Positions 13,101-27,419 of a stretch of 64,000 bases of DNA are shown here, piece after piece. Within the stretch, counting starts at the first letter, position 1, and the number at the start of each line of letters is the position of its first letter. The position numbers and the translations under genes were made by a program. Under the pieces are notes generated by a model, which saw only the letters and a program-made list of their open reading frames with translations, was not told the origin of the DNA and did no database searches. This DNA is from Ptiloglossa arizonensis (lineage: Eukaryota > Arthropoda > Insecta > Hymenoptera > Colletidae), in the NCBI RefSeq assembly GCF_051014685.1, contig NW_027478458.1, forward strand, positions 682,001 to 746,000, in the 5' to 3' direction.

Positions 13101-16100
13101 AATTCCAGTTGCATCTGAAAGCAGAAACTCGTCCGATTAGAATGGTATGTGTACTTTTCCCCTAGGCCATTCCAATTATTGGTTTCGAGTATCAGACCAG
13201 CGAAAATTTTGATAGTTTCTCAACCATTCCTTAACTTCAAACCCCCAAATCTCGCGAACGGATTGACGAACTTGAGAAATTCCTGCTGCACCTGAAAGTA
13301 GAAGCTCGCCCGATTACAACGGTATGTGTAGTCTTGCCCTAGGCAATAGTGGTTCTTGGTATCGAGTATCAGACTTGCGAAAATTTTGATGATTTCTCAA
13401 CCATTCCTTATCTACAAACTCCCATATCTCGCGAACGGATTGACGAACTCGAGAAATTCCTGATGCATCTGAAAGCAGAAGCTCGATCGATTACAACGGT
13501 ATGTGTATTTTTGCCCTAGGCAATCGTAGTTATTGGTTTCGAGTATCAGACTTGCGAAAATTTTGATGGCTTCTCAACTATTCCTTAACTTCAAACTCCC
13601 ATATCTCGCGAACGGATTGACGAACTAGAGAAGTTCGAGTTGCATCTAAAAGCAGAAACACGTCCGATTACAATGGTATGTGTACCTTTCCCCTAGGCCA
13701 TTCCAGTTATTGGTTTCGAGTATCAGACCAGCGAAAATTTTGATAGTTTCTCAACCATTCCTTAACTTCAAACCCCCAAATCTCGCGAACGGATTGACGA
13801 ACTCGAGAAATCCCTGATATATCTGAAAGCAGAAGCTCGATCGATTACAACGGTATGTGTATTTTTGCCCTAGGCAATAGTAGTTATTGGTTTCGAGTAT
13901 CAGACTTGCGAAAATTTTGATGGTTTCTCAACCATTCCTTAACTACAAACTCCCATATCTCGCGAACGGATTACCAACTCGAGAAATTCCAGTTGCATCT
14001 AAAAGCATAATCTCGCCCGATTACAATGGTATTTGTATTTTTGCCCTAGGCCGTAGCATTTATTGGTTTCGAGTATCAGACTTGCGAAAATTTCGATGAT
14101 TTCTCAACCATTCCTTAGCTTCAAACCCCCAAATCTCGCGAACGGATTGACGAACTTGAGAAATTCCTGCTGCACCTGAAAGTAGAAGTTCGCCCGATTA
14201 CAACGGTATGTGTAGTCTTGCCCAAGGCAATAGTAGTTATTGGTATCGAGTATCAGACTTGCGAAAATTTTGATGATTTCTCAACCATTCCTTATGTACA
14301 AACTCCCATATCTCGCGAACGGATTGACGAACTCGAGAAATTCCTGATGCATCTGAAAGCAGAAGCTCGATCGATTACAACGGTATGTGTATTTTTGCCC
14401 TAGGCAGTAGTAGTTATTGGTTTCGAGTATCAGACTTACTAAAATTTTGATAGTTTCGCAACCATTCCTTAACTTCAAACTCCCACATCTCGCGAACGGA
14501 TTGACGAACTCGAGAAATTCCTGTTGCATCTGAAAGCAGAAGCTCGATCGATTACAACGGTACGTGTACTCTTGCCCTAGGCAATAGTAGTTATTGGTTT
14601 CGAGTATCAGACTTGCGAAAATTTTGATGATTTCTCAACCATTCCTCAACTACAAACTCCCATATCTCGCGCACGGATTAACAACTCGAGAAATTCCAGT
14701 TGCATCTGAAAGCAAAATCTCTCACGATTACAATGGTATTTGTATTTTTGCCCTAGGCCGTAGCAGTTATTGGTTTCGAGTATCAGACTTGCGAAAATTT
14801 TGAAGGTTTCTCAATCATTCCTTAACTTCAAACTCCCAAATCTCGCGAACGGATTGACGAACTCGAGAAATTCCTGCTGCATCTGAAAGTAGAAGCTCGC
14901 CCGATTACAACGCTATGTGTACTCTTGCCCTAGGCAACAGTAGTTATTGGTTTCGAGTATCAGACTTGCGAAAATTTTGATGATTTCTCAACCATTCCTT
15001 AGCTTCAAACTCCCATATCTCGCGAACGGATTGACAAACTAGAGAAATTCCAGTTGCATCTGAAAGCAGAAACTCGTCCGATTACAGTGGTATGTGTACT
15101 TTTCCCCTAGGCCATTCCAATTATTGGTTTCGAGTATCAGACCAGTGAAAATTTTGATAGTTTCTCAACCATTCCTTAACTCCAAACCCCCAAATCTCGC
15201 GAACGGATTGACGAACTTGAGAAATTCCTGCTGCACCTGAAAGTAGAAGCTCGCCCGATTACAACGGTATGTTTAGTCTTGCCCTAGGCAATAGTGGTTC
15301 TTGGTATCGAGTATCAGACTTGCGAAAATTTTGATGATTTCTCAACCATTCCTTATCTACAAACTCCCATATCTCGCGAACGGATTGACGAACTCGAGAA
15401 ATTCCTGATGCATCTGAAAGTAGAAGCTCGCCCGATTACAACGGTATGTGTATTTTTGCCCTAGGCAATAGTAGTAATTGGTTTCGAGTATCAGACTTGC
15501 GAAAATTTAATGATTTCTCAACCATTCCTTAACTACAAACTCCCATATCTCGCGAACGGATTACCAACTCGAGAAGTTCCAGTTGCATCTAAAAGCATAA
15601 TCTCGCCCGATTACAATGGTATTTGTATTTTTGCCCTAGGCCGTAGCATTTATTGGTTTCGAGTATCAGACTTGCGAAAATTTCGATGGTTTCTCAACCA
15701 TTCCTTAGCTTCAAACCCCCAAATCTCGCGAACGGATTGACGAACTTGAGAAATTCCTGCTGTACCTGAAAGTAGAAGCTCGCCCGATTACAACGGTATG
15801 TGTAGTCTTGTCCTAGGCAATAGTAGTTATTGGTATCGAGTATCAGACTGGCGAAAATTTTGATGATTTCTCAACCATTCCTTATCTACAAACTCCCATA
15901 TCTCGCGAACGGATGGACGAACTCGAGAAATTCCTGATGCATCTGAAAGCAGAAGCTCGATCGATTACAACGGTATGTGTATTTTTGCCCTAGGCGATAG
16001 TAGTTATTGGTTTCGAGTATCAGACTTGCGAAAATTTTGATGGTTTCTCAACTATTCCTTAACTTCAAACTCCCATATCTCGCGAACGGATTGACGAACT

Positions 16101-16470
16101 AGAGAAATTCGAGTTGCATCTAAAAGCAGAAACACGTCCGATTACAATGGTACGTGTACTTTTCCCCTAGGCCATTCCAGTTATTGGTTTCGAGTATCAG
16201 ACCAACGAAAATTTTGATAGTTTCTCAACCATTCCTTAACTTCAAACCCCCAAATCTCGCGAACGGATTGACGAACTCGAGAAATTCCTGCTGTATCTGA
16301 AAGTAGAAGCTCGCCCGATTACAACGGTATGTGTATTTTTGCCCTAGGCAATAGTAGTAATTGGTTTCGAGTATCAGACTTGCGAAAATTTAATGCTTTC
16401 TCAACCATTCCTTAACTACAAACTCCCATATCTCGCGAACGGATTACCAACTCGAGAAGTTCCAGTTGCA
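10174..16470 (+). repeat. Family A region with irregular 9-11-monomer periodicity
   Basis: Variant markers recur at large, near-integral monomer spacings. ccgtagcatttattgg falls at about 12,108, 14,052 and 15,642 (1,944 and 1,590 bp, or 11 and 9 monomers less 3 bases). tgacctaggccgtagcag falls at 11,214 and 12,981 (1,767 bp, 10 monomers less 3). The monomers here are rich in the 176-bp subtype, in gatgatttctcaacc and in caaacccccaaatctcgcg. This indicates repeated duplication of blocks of about ten units, later scrambled by gain or loss of single monomers. Confidence 0.7.
12024..12085 (+). repeat. Example of the 176-bp A subtype (attaccaactcgag type)
   Basis: This A subtype has ggattaccaactcgag where the common type has ggattgacgaactcgag, a net loss of one base. 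The change is linked to ccagttgcatct, agcataatctcgcc and acaatggta. The linked package recurs many times, for example near 10,250, 11,145, 13,970, 15,560, 18,035, 21,215, 39,960 and 40,850. Related forms with attatcaactcgag lie near 2,105 and 33,774. Because the subtype is one base short, spacings between duplicated blocks often fall a few bases below a multiple of 177. Confidence 0.85.
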
Positions 16471-19039
16471 TCTAAAAGCATAATTTCGCCCAATTACAAT
16501 GGTATGTGTATTTTTGCCCTAGGCCATAGCAGTTATTGGTTTCGAGCATTAGACTTGCGAAAATTTTGATGGTTTCTCAAGCAATCCTTAACTTCAAACT
16601 CCCGTATCTCGCGACGGATTGACGAACTCGAGAAATTCCTGTTGCATCTGAAGGTAGAAGATCGCCCGATTACAACGGTATGTGTATTTTTGCCCTAGGC
16701 AATAGTAGTTATTGGTTTCGAGTACCGGACTTGCGAAAATTTTGATGATTTCTCAACCATTCCTTAATTTCAAACTCCCATATCTCGCGAACGGATTGAC
16801 GAACTCGAGAAATTCCTGTTGCATCTGAAGGTAGAAGATCGCCCGATTATAACGGTATGTGTACTTTTGCCCTAGGCAATAGTAGTTATGGGTTTCGAGT
16901 ATCAGACTTGCGAAAATTTTGATGATTTCTCAACCATTCCTTAACTTCAAACTCCCATATCTCGCGAACAGATTGACGTACTAGAGAAATTCCAGTTGCA
17001 TCTGAAAGCAGAAACTCGCCCGATTACAGTGGTATGTGTACTTTTTCCCTAGGCCATTCCAGTTATTGGTTTCGAGTATCAGACTTGCGAAAATTTTGAT
17101 GGTTCTTCAACCATTCCTTAACTTCAAACTCCCATATCTCGCGAACGGATTGACGAACTCGAGAAATTCTTGTTGCATCTGCTAGTAGAAACTCGCCCGA
17201 TTACAATGGGGTGTGTACTTTTCCGCTAGGCCATTCCAGTTATTGGTTTCGAGTATCAGACCAGCGAAAGTTTTGATGGTTTCTCAACCATTCCTTATCT
17301 TCAAACTCCCATATCTCGCGAACGGATTGACGAACTCGAGAAATTCCTGCTGCATCTGAAAGCAGAAACTCGCCCGATTACAACAGGTATGTGTATTTTT
17401 GACCTAGGCAATAGTAGTTATTGGTTTCGAGTATCAGACTTGCGAAAATTTTTATGATTTCTCAACCATTCCTTAACTTCAAACTCCCATATCTCGCGAA
17501 CGGATAACCAACTCGAGAAATTCCAGTTGCATCTAAAAGCATAATCTCGCCCGATTACAATGGTATGTGTATTTTTGCCCTAGGCCATAGCAGTTATTGG
17601 TTTCGAGCATCAGACTTGCGAAAATTTTGATGGTTTCTCGACCATTCCTTAACCTCAAACTCCCATATCTCGCGAACCGATTGACGAACTCGAGAAATTG
17701 CTGCTGCATCTGATAGCAGAAACGCGCCCGATTACAACGGTATGTGTATTTTTGCCCTAGGCAATAGTAGTTATTGGTTTCGAGTACCAGACTTGCGAAA
17801 ATTTTGATGATTTCTCAACCATTCCTTAATTTCAAACTACCATATCTCGCGAACGGATTGACGAACTCGAGAAATTCCTGTTGCATCTGAAGGTAGTTGA
17901 TCGCCCGATTATAACGGTATGTGTATTTTTGCCCTAGGCAATAGTAGTTATGGGTTTCGAGTATCAGACTTGCGAAAATTTGGATGATTTCTCAACCATT
18001 CCTTAACTGCAAACTCCCATATCTCGCGAACGGATTACCAACTCGAGAAACTCCAGTTGCATCTGAAAGCATAATCTCGCCCGATTACAATGGTATGTGT
18101 ATTTTTGCCCTAGGCCATAGCATTTATTGCTTTCGAGTATCAGACTTGCGAAAATTTTGATGGTATCTCAACCATTCCTTAACTTCAAACTCCCATATCT
18201 CGCGAACGGATTGACGAACTCGAGAAATTCCTGTTGCATCTGAAAGTAGAAACTCGCCCGATTACAATGGGGGGTGTACTTTTCCCCTAGGCCATTCCAG
18301 TTATTGGTTTCGAGTGTCAGACCAGCTAAAATTTTGATGGATTCTCAACCATTCCTTATATTCAAACTCCCATATCTTGCGAATGGATTGCAGAACTCGA
18401 GAAGTTCCTCTTGCGTCTGAAAGCAGAAACTCGCCCGATTACAACGGTATGTGTATTTTTGCCCTAGGCCATAGTAGTTATTGGTTTCGAGTATCAGACT
18501 TGCGAAAATTTAGATGGTTTCTCAACCATCTCTTAAATCCAAACACCGATATTTCGCGAACGGATTGACGAACTCGAGAAACTCCTGTTGCATCTAAAAG
18601 TAGAAACTCGCCCGATTACAATGGGGTGTGTACTTTTCCCCTAAGCCATTCCAGTTATTGGTTTCGAGTATCAGACTTGCTAACATTTTGATGGCTTCTC
18701 AACCTTTCCTTAACTTCAAACTCCCATATCTCGCGAACGGATTACCAACTCGAGAAATTCCAGTTGCATCTTGAAGCATAATCTCGCCCAATTACAATGG
18801 TATGTGTATTTTTGCCCTAGGCCATAGCAGTTATTGGTTTCGAGCATTAGACTTGCGAAAATTTTGATGGTTTCTCAACCATTCCTTAACTTCAAACTCC
18901 CATATCTCGCGAACGGATTGACGAACTCGAGAAATTCCTGTTGCATCTGAATGTAGAAGATCGCCCGATTACAACGGTATGTGTATTTTTGCCCTAGGCA
19001 ATTGTAGTTATTGGTTTCGAGTACCAGACTTGCGAAAAT
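16471..19039 (+). repeat. Family A monomers without clear higher-order structure
   Basis: This stretch holds A monomers of mixed subtypes: common gacgaactcgag units, 176-bp attaccaactcgag units, and one unit with ttaaatccaaacaccgatat near 18,535. I did not find a matching multi-monomer block elsewhere for it as a whole. There is nothing in it besides the satellite. Confidence 0.75.
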
Positions 19040-22000
19040 TTTGATGGTTTCACAACCATTCCTTAACTTCAAACTCCCATATCTCGCGAACGGATTACCA
19101 ACTCGAGAAATTCCAGTTGCATCTAAAAGCATAATCTCGCCCTATTAGAATGGTATGTGTATTTGTGCCCTAGGCCATAGCAGTTATTGGTTTCAACTGT
19201 CAGACTTGCGAAAATTTTGATGGTTTCTCAACCATTCCTTAACTTCAAACTCACATATCTATCGAACGGATTGACGAACTCGAGAAATTCCTGTTGCGTC
19301 TGAAAGTAGAAGGTCGCCCGATTACAACGGTATGTGTATTTTTGCCCTTGGCATTAGTAGTTATTGGTTTCGAGTGTCAGACTTGCGAAAATTTTGATAG
19401 TTTCTCAACCATTCCTTAACTTCAAACTCCCATATCTCGCGAACGGATTGACGAACCAGAGAAATTCCAGTTGCATCTGAAAGCAGAAATTCGACCGATT
19501 ACAGTGGTATGTGTACTTTTCCCTTAGGCCATTCCAGTTATTGGTTTCGAGTATCAGACTTGCGAAAATTTTGATGGTTCCTCAACCATTCCTTAACTTC
19601 AAACTCCCATATCTCGCGAACGGATTGACGAACTCGAGAAATTCCTGTTGCATCTGAAAGCAGAAACTCGCCCGATTACAATGGGGTGTGTACTTTTCCC
19701 CTAGGCCATTCCAGTTATTGGTTTCGAGTATCAGGCTTGCGAAAATTTTGATGGTTTCTCAACCATTCCTTAACATCAAACTACCATATCTCGCGAACGG
19801 ATTGACGAACTCGAGAAACTCCTGTTGCATCTGAAAGTAGAAACTCGCCCGATTACAGTGGTATGTGTACTTTTCCCCTAGGCCATTCCAGTTATTGGTT
19901 TCGAGTATCAGACTTGCGAAAATTTTGATGATCTCTCAACCATTCCTTAACTTCAAACTCCCATATCTCGCGAACGGATTACCAACTCGAGAAATTCCAG
20001 TTGCATCTTAAAGCATAATCTCGCCCAATTACAATGGTATGTGTATTTTTGCCCTAGGCCATCGCAGTTATTGGTTTCGAGCATTAGACTTGCGAAAATT
20101 TTGATGGTTTCTCAACCATTCCTTAACTTCAAACTCCCATATCTCGCGAACGGATTGACGAACTCGAGAAATTCCTGTCGCATCTGAAGGTAGCAGATCG
20201 CCCGATTACAACGGTATGTGTATTTTTGCCCTAGGCAATAGTAGTTATTGGATTCGAGTATCAGACTTGCGAAAATTTTGATGATTTCTCAACCATTCCT
20301 TAACCTCAAACTCCCATATCTCGCGAACCGATTGACGAACTCGAGAAATTTCTGCTGCATCTGAAAGCAGAAACGCGCCCGATTACCACGGTATATGTAT
20401 ATTTGCCCTAGGCAATAGTAGTTATTTGTTTCGAGTATCAGACTTGTGAACATTTTGATGGCTTCTCAACCATTCCTTAACTTCAAACGCCCATATCTCG
20501 CGAACGGATTACCAACTCGCGAAATTCCAGTTGCATCTTAAAGCATAATCTCGCCCAATTACAATGGTATGTGTATTTTTGCCCTAGGCCATAGCAGTTA
20601 TTGGTTTCGAGCATTAGACTTGCGAAAATTTTGATGGTTTCTCAACCATTCCTTAACTTCAAACTCCCATATCTCGCGAACGGATTGACGAACTCGAGAA
20701 ATTCCCGTCGCATCTGAAGGTAGAAGATCGCCCGATTACAACGGTATGTGTATTTTTGCCCTAGGCAATAGTAGTTATTGGTTTCGAGTACCAGACTTGC
20801 GAAAATTTTGATGATTTCTCAACCATTCCTTAATTTCAAACTCCCATATCTCGCGAACGGATTGACGAACTCGAGAAATTGCTGCTGCATCTGAAAGCAG
20901 AAACGGGCCCGATTACCACGGTATGTGTATTTTTGCCCTAGGCAAGAGTAGTTATTGGTTTCGAGTATCAGACTTGCGAAAATTTTGATGGTTTCTCGAC
21001 CATTCCTTAACCTCAAACTCCCATATCTCGCGAACCGATTGACGAACTCGAGAAATTGCTGCTGCATCTGAAAGCAGAAACGCGCCCGATTACCACGGTG
21101 TGTGTATTTTTGCCCTAGGCAATAGTAGTTATTGGTTTCGAGTATCAGACTTGCGAAAATTTTGATGATTTCTCAACCATTCCTTAACTTCAAACACCCA
21201 TATCTCGCGAACGGATTACCAACTCGAGAAACTCCAGTTGCATCTGAAAGCATAATCTCGTCCGATTACAATGCTATGTGGATTTTTGCCCTAGGCCATA
21301 GCAGTTATTGGTTTCGAGTATCAGACTTGCGAAAATTTTGATAGTTTCTCAACCATTCCTTAACTTCAAACCCCCATATCTCGCGAACGGATTGACGAAC
21401 TAGAGAAATTCCAGTTGCATCTGAAAGCAGAAACTCGACCGATTACAGTGGTATGTGTACTTTTCCCTTAGGCCATTCCAGTTATTGGTTTCGAGTATCA
21501 GACTTGCGAAAATTTTGATGGTTCCTCAACCATTCCTTAACTTCAAACTGCCATATCTCGCGAACGGATTGACGAACTAGAGAAATTCCTGTCGCATCTG
21601 AAGGTAGAAGATCGCCCGATTACAACGGTATGTGTATTTTTGCCCTATGCAATAGTAGTTATTGGTTTCGAGTACCAGACTTGCGAAAATTTTGATGGTT
21701 TCTCAACCATTCCTTAACTTCAAACTCCCATATCTCGCGAACGGATTGACGAACCAGAGAAATTCCAGTTGCATCGGAAAGCAGAAACTCGACCGATTAC
21801 AGTGGTATGTGTACTTTTCCCCTAGGCCATTCCAGTTATTGGTTTCGAGTATCAGACTTGCGAAAATTTTGATGGTTCCTCAACCATTCCTTAACTTCAA
21901 ACTGCCATATCTCGCGAACGGATTGACGAACTAGAGAAATTCCTGTCGCATCTGAAGGTAGAAGATCGCCCGATTACAACGGTATGTGTATTTTTGCCCT

Positions 22001-22999
22001 ATGCAATAGTAGTTATTGGTTTCGAGTACCAGACTTGCGAAAATTTTGATGGTTTCTCAACCATTCCTTAACTTCAAACTCCCATATCTCGCGAACGGAT
22101 TGACGAACCAGAGAAATTCCAGTTGCATCGGAAAGCAGAAACTCGACCGATTACAGTGGTATGTGTACTTTTCCCCTAGGCCATTCCAGTTATTGGTTTC
22201 GAGTATCAGACTTGCGAAAATTTTGATGGTTCCTCAACCATTCCTTAACTTCAAACTCCCATATCTCGCGAACGGATTGACGAACTCGAGAAATTCCTGT
22301 TGCATCTGAAAGTAGAAACTCGCCCGATTACAATGGGGTGTTTTCTTTTCCCCTAGGCCATTCCAGTTATTGGTTTCGAGTATCAGACCAGCGAAAATTT
22401 TGATGGTTTCTCAACCATTCCTTAACTTCAAACTCCCATATCTCGCCAACGGATTGACGAACTCGAGAAATTCCTATGGCATCTGAAGGTAGAAGATCGC
22501 CCGATTACAACGGTATGTGTATTTTTGCCCTAGGCAATAGTAGTTATTGGTTTCGAGTATCAGACATGCAAAAATTTTGATGATTTCTCAACCATTCCTT
22601 AACTTCAAACTCCCATATCTCGCGAACGGATAACCAACTCGAGAAATTCCACTTGCATCTAAAAGCATAATCTCGCCCGCTTACAATAAGTATGTGTATT
22701 TTTGCCCTAGGCCATAGCAGTTATTGGTTTCGAGCATCAGACTTGCGAAAATTTTGATGGTTCCCCGACCATTCCTTAACCTCAAACTCCCATATCTCGC
22801 GAACCGATTGACGAACTCGAGAAATTGCCGCTGCATCTGAAAGTAGAAACGCGCCCGATTACCACGGTATGTGTATTTTTGCCCTAGGCAGTAGTAGTTA
22901 TTGGTTTCGAGTATCAGACTTGCGAACATTTTGATGGCTTCTCAACCATTCCTTAACTTCAAACCCCCATATCTCGCGAACGGATTACCAACTCGAGAA
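19040..22999 (+). repeat. Mosaic segmental duplication, left copy
   Basis: Matches 23,106-27,419 in order. The rare markers atttgtgccctagg with tttcaactgtcag, cccttggcattagtag, and the aaccgattgacg units recur in both. Spacing to the right copy steps through 4,066, 4,243, 4,773 and 4,420 bp (about 23, 24, 27 and 25 monomers), so whole monomers have been gained or lost inside one copy or the other since the duplication. Confidence 0.82.
21544..22251 (+). repeat. Tandem 354-bp dimer, two copies identical by eye
   Basis: Two adjacent 354-bp blocks (21,544-21,897 and 21,898-22,251) each hold one monomer with ctgtcgcatctgaaggtag and ccctatgcaatagtag, and one with ccagttgcatcggaaagcag. I found no difference between them on reading. 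The single counterpart at about 26,320-26,670 differs slightly (aaggtagttagatcgccc). This looks like one of the youngest events in the window. Confidence 0.85.
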
Positions 23000-23105
23000 A
23001 TTCCAGTTGCATCTTAAAGCATAATCTCGCCCGATTACAATGGTGTGTGTACTTTTCCCCTAGGCCATTCCAGTTATTGGTTTCGAGTATCGGACCAGCG
23101 AAAAT

Positions 23106-26100
23106 TTTGATGGTTTCTCAACCATTCCTTAACTTCAAACTCCCATATCTCGCGAACGGATTACCAACTCGAGAAATTCCAGTTGCATCTGAAAGCATAA
23201 TCTCGCCCGATTAGAATGGTATGTGTATTTGTGCCCTAGGCCATAGCAGTTATTGGTTTCAACTGTCAGACTTGCGAAAATTTTGATGGTTTCTCAACCA
23301 TTCCTTAACTTCAAACTCCCATATCTATCGAACGGATTGACGAACTCGAGAAATTCCTGTTGCGTCTGAAAGTAGAAGCTCGCCCGATTACAACGGTATG
23401 TGTATTTTTGCCCTTGGCATTAGTAGTTATTGGTTTCGAGTGTCAGACTTGCGAAAATTTTGATAGTTTCTCAACCATTCCTTAACTTCAAACTCCCATA
23501 TCTCGCGAACGGATTGACGAACCAGAGAAATTCCAGTTGCATCTGAAAGCAGAAACTCGACCGATTACAGTGGTATGTGTACTTTTCCCTTAGGCCATTC
23601 CAGTTATTGGTTTCGAGTATCAGACTTGCGAAAATTTTGATGGTTCCTCAACCATTCCTTAACTTCAAACTCCCATATCTCGCGAACGGATTGACGAACT
23701 CGAGAAATTCCTGTTGCATCTGAAAGTAGAAACTCGCCCGATTACAATCGGGTGTGTACTTTTCCCCTAGGCCATTCCAGTTATTGGTTTCGAGTATCAG
23801 GCTTGCGAAAATTTTGATGGTTTCTCAACCATTCCTTAACATCAAACTACCATATCTCGCGAACGGATTGACGAACTCGAGAAACTCCTGTTGCATCTGA
23901 AAGTAGAAACTCGCCCGATTACAGTGGTATGTGTACTTTTCCCCTAGGCCATTCCAGTTATTGGTTTCGAGTATCAGACTTGCGAAAATTTTAATGATCT
24001 CTCAACCATTCCTTAACTTCAAACTCCCATATCTCGCGAACGGATTACCAACTCGAGAAATTCCAGTTGCATCTTAAAGCATAATCTCGCCCAATTACAA
24101 TGGTATGTGTATTTTTGCCCTAGGCCATCGCAGTTACTGGTTTCGAGCATTAGACTTGCGAAAATTTTGATGGTTTCTCAACCATTCCTTAACTTCAAAC
24201 TCCCATATCTCGCGAACGGATTGACGAACTCGAGAAATTCCTGTCGCATCTGAAGGTAGCAGATCGCCCGATTACAACGGTATGTGTATTTTTGCCCTAG
24301 GCAATAGTAGTTATTGGTTTCGAGTATCAGGCTTGCGAAAATTTTGATGATTTCTCAACCATTCCTTAACATCAAACTACCATATCTCGCGAACGGGTTG
24401 ACGAACTCGAGAAACTCCTGTTGCATCTGAAAGCAGAAACTCGACCGATTACAATGGTATGTGTATTTTTGCCCTAGGCCATAGCAGTTATTTGTTTCGA
24501 GCATCAGACTTGCGAAAATTTTGATGGTTTCTCGACCATTCCTTAACCTCAAACTCCCATATCTCGCGAACCGATTGACGAACTCGAGAAATTTCTGCTG
24601 CATCTGAAAGCAGAAACGCGCCCGATTACCACGGTATAGGTATATTTGCCCTAGGCAATAGTAGTTATTTGTTTCGAGTATCAGACTTGTGAACATTTTG
24701 ATGGCTTCTCAACCATTCCTTAACTTCAAACGCCCATATCTCGCGAACGGATTACCAACTCGAGAAATTCCAGTTGCATCTTAAAGCATAATCTCGCCCA
24801 ATTACAATGGTATGTGTATTTTTGCCCTAGGCCATAGCAGTTATTGGTTTCGAGCATTAGACTTGCGAAAATTTTGATGGTTTCTCAACCATTCCTTAAC
24901 TTCAAACTCCCATATCTCGCGAACGGATTGACGAACTCGAGAAATTCCCGTCGCATCTGAAGGTAGAAGATCGCCCGATTACAACGGTATGTGTATTTTT
25001 GCCCTAGGCAATAGTAGTTATTGGTTTCGAGTACCAGACTTGCGAAAATTTTGATGATTTCTCAACCATTCCTTAATTTCAAACTCCCATATCTCGCGAA
25101 CGGATTGACGAACTCGAGAAATTGCTGCTGCATCTGAAAGCAGAAACGGGCCCGATTACCACGGTATGTGTATTTTTGCCCTAGGCAATAGTAGTTATTG
25201 GTTTCGAGTATCAGACTTGCGAAAATTTTGATGGTTTCTCGACCATTCCTTAACCTCAAACTCCCATATCTCGCGAACCGATTGACGAACTCGAGAAATT
25301 GCTGCTGCATCTGAAAGCAGAAACGCGCCCGATTACCACGGTGTGTGTATTTTTGCCCTAGGCAATAGTAGTTATTGGTTTCGAGTATCAGACTTGCGAA
25401 AATTTTGATGATTTCTCAACCATTCCTTAACTTCAAACACCCATATCTCGCGAACGGATTACCAACTCGAGAAATTCCAGTTGCATCTTAAAGCATAATC
25501 TTGCCCAATTACAATGGTATGTGTATTTTTGCCCTAGGCCATAGCACTTATTGGTTTCGAGTATCAGACTTGCGAACATTTTGATGGCTTCTCAACCATT
25601 CCTTAACTTCAAACTCCCATATCTCGCGAACGGATTACCAACTCGAGAAATTCCAGTTGCATCTAAAAGCATAATCTCGCCCGATTAGAATGGTATGTGT
25701 ACTTTTGCCCTAGGCCATAGCAGTTATTGGTTTCAAGTATCAGACTTGCGAAAATTTTGATGGTTTCTCAACCATTCCTTAACTTCAAACTCCCATATCT
25801 CGCGAACGGATTGACGAACTCGAGAAATTCCTGTTGCATCTGAAAGTAGAAACTCGCCCGATTACAATGGTGTTTGTACTTTTCCCCTAGGCCATTCCAG
25901 TTATTGGTTTCGAGTATCAGACCGGCGAAAATTTTGATGGTTTCTCAACCATTCCTTAGCTTCAAACTCCCATATCTCGCGAACGGATTGACGAACTCGA
26001 GAAATTCCTGTTGCATCTGAATGTAGAAGATCGCCCGATTACAACGGTATGTGTATTTTTGCCCCAGGCAATAGTAGTCATTGGTTTCGAGTATCAGACT

Positions 26101-27419
26101 TGCGAAAATTTTGATAGTTTCTCAACCATTCCTTAACTTCAAACCCCCATATCTCGCGAACGGATTGACGAACTAGAGAAATTCCAGTTGCATCTGAAAG
26201 CAGAAACTCGACCGATTACAGTGGTATGTGTACTTTTCCCTTAGGCCATTCCAGTTATTGGTTTCGAGTATCAGACTTGCGAAAATTTTGATGGTTCCTC
26301 AACCATTCCTTAACTTCAAACTGCCATATCTCGCGAACGGATTGACGAACTAGAGAAATTCCTGTCGCATCTGAAGGTAGTTAGATCGCCCGATTACAAC
26401 GGTATGTGTATTTTTGCCCTATGCAATAGTAGTTATTGGTTTCGAGTACCAGACTTGCGAAAATTTTGATGGTTTCTCAACCATTCCTTAACTTCAAACT
26501 CCCATATCTCGCGAACGGATTGACGAACCAGAGAAATTCCAGTTGCATCGGAAAGCAGAAACTCGACCGATTACAGTGGTATGTGTACTTTTCCCCTAGG
26601 CCGTTCCAGTTATTGGTTTCGAGTATCAGACTTGCGAAAATTTTGATGGTTCCTCAACCATTCCTTAACTTCAAACTCCCATATCTCGCGAACGGATTGA
26701 CGAACTCGAGAAATTCCTGTTGCATCTGAAAGTAGAAACTCGCCCGATTACAATGGGGTGTGTACTTTTCCCCTAGGCCATTCCAGTTATTGGTTTCGAG
26801 TATCAGACCATCGAAAATTTTGATGGTTTCACAACCATTCCTTAACTTCAAACTCCCATATCTCGCGAACGGATTGACGAACTAGAGAAATTCCTGTCGC
26901 ATCTGAAGGTAGAAGATCGCCCGATTACAACGGTATGTGTATTTTTGCCCTAGGCAATAGTAGTTATTGGTTTCGAGTATCAGACATGCAAAAATTTTGA
27001 TGATTTCTCAACCATTCCTTAACTTCAAACTCCCATATCTCGCGAACGGATAACCAACTCGAGAAATTCCACTTGCATCTAAAAGCATAATCTCGCCCGC
27101 TTACAATAAGTATGTGTATTTTTGCCCTAGGCCATAGCAGTTATTGGTTTCGAGCATCAGACTTGCGAAAATTTTGATGGTTCCCCGACCATTCCTTAAC
27201 CTCAAACTCCCATATCTCGCGAACCGATTGACGAACTCGAGAAATTGCTGCTGCATCTGAAAGTAGAAACGCGCCCGATTACCACGGTATGTGTATTTTT
27301 GCCCTAGGCAGTAGTAGTTATTGGTTTCGAGTATCAGACTTGCGAACATTTTGATGGCTTGTCAACCATTCCTTAACTTCAAACCCCCATATCTCGCGAA
27401 CGGATTACCAACTCGAGAA
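23106..27419 (+). repeat. Mosaic segmental duplication, right copy
   Basis: Counterpart of 19,040-22,999. It contains additional monomers near 24,340-24,520 and 25,440-25,970 relative to the left copy, but only one of the two 354-bp dimers that the left copy has at 21,544-22,251. Past about 27,410 the two part (gagaagttccagttgc here, gagaaattccagttgc on the left). Confidence 0.82.
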
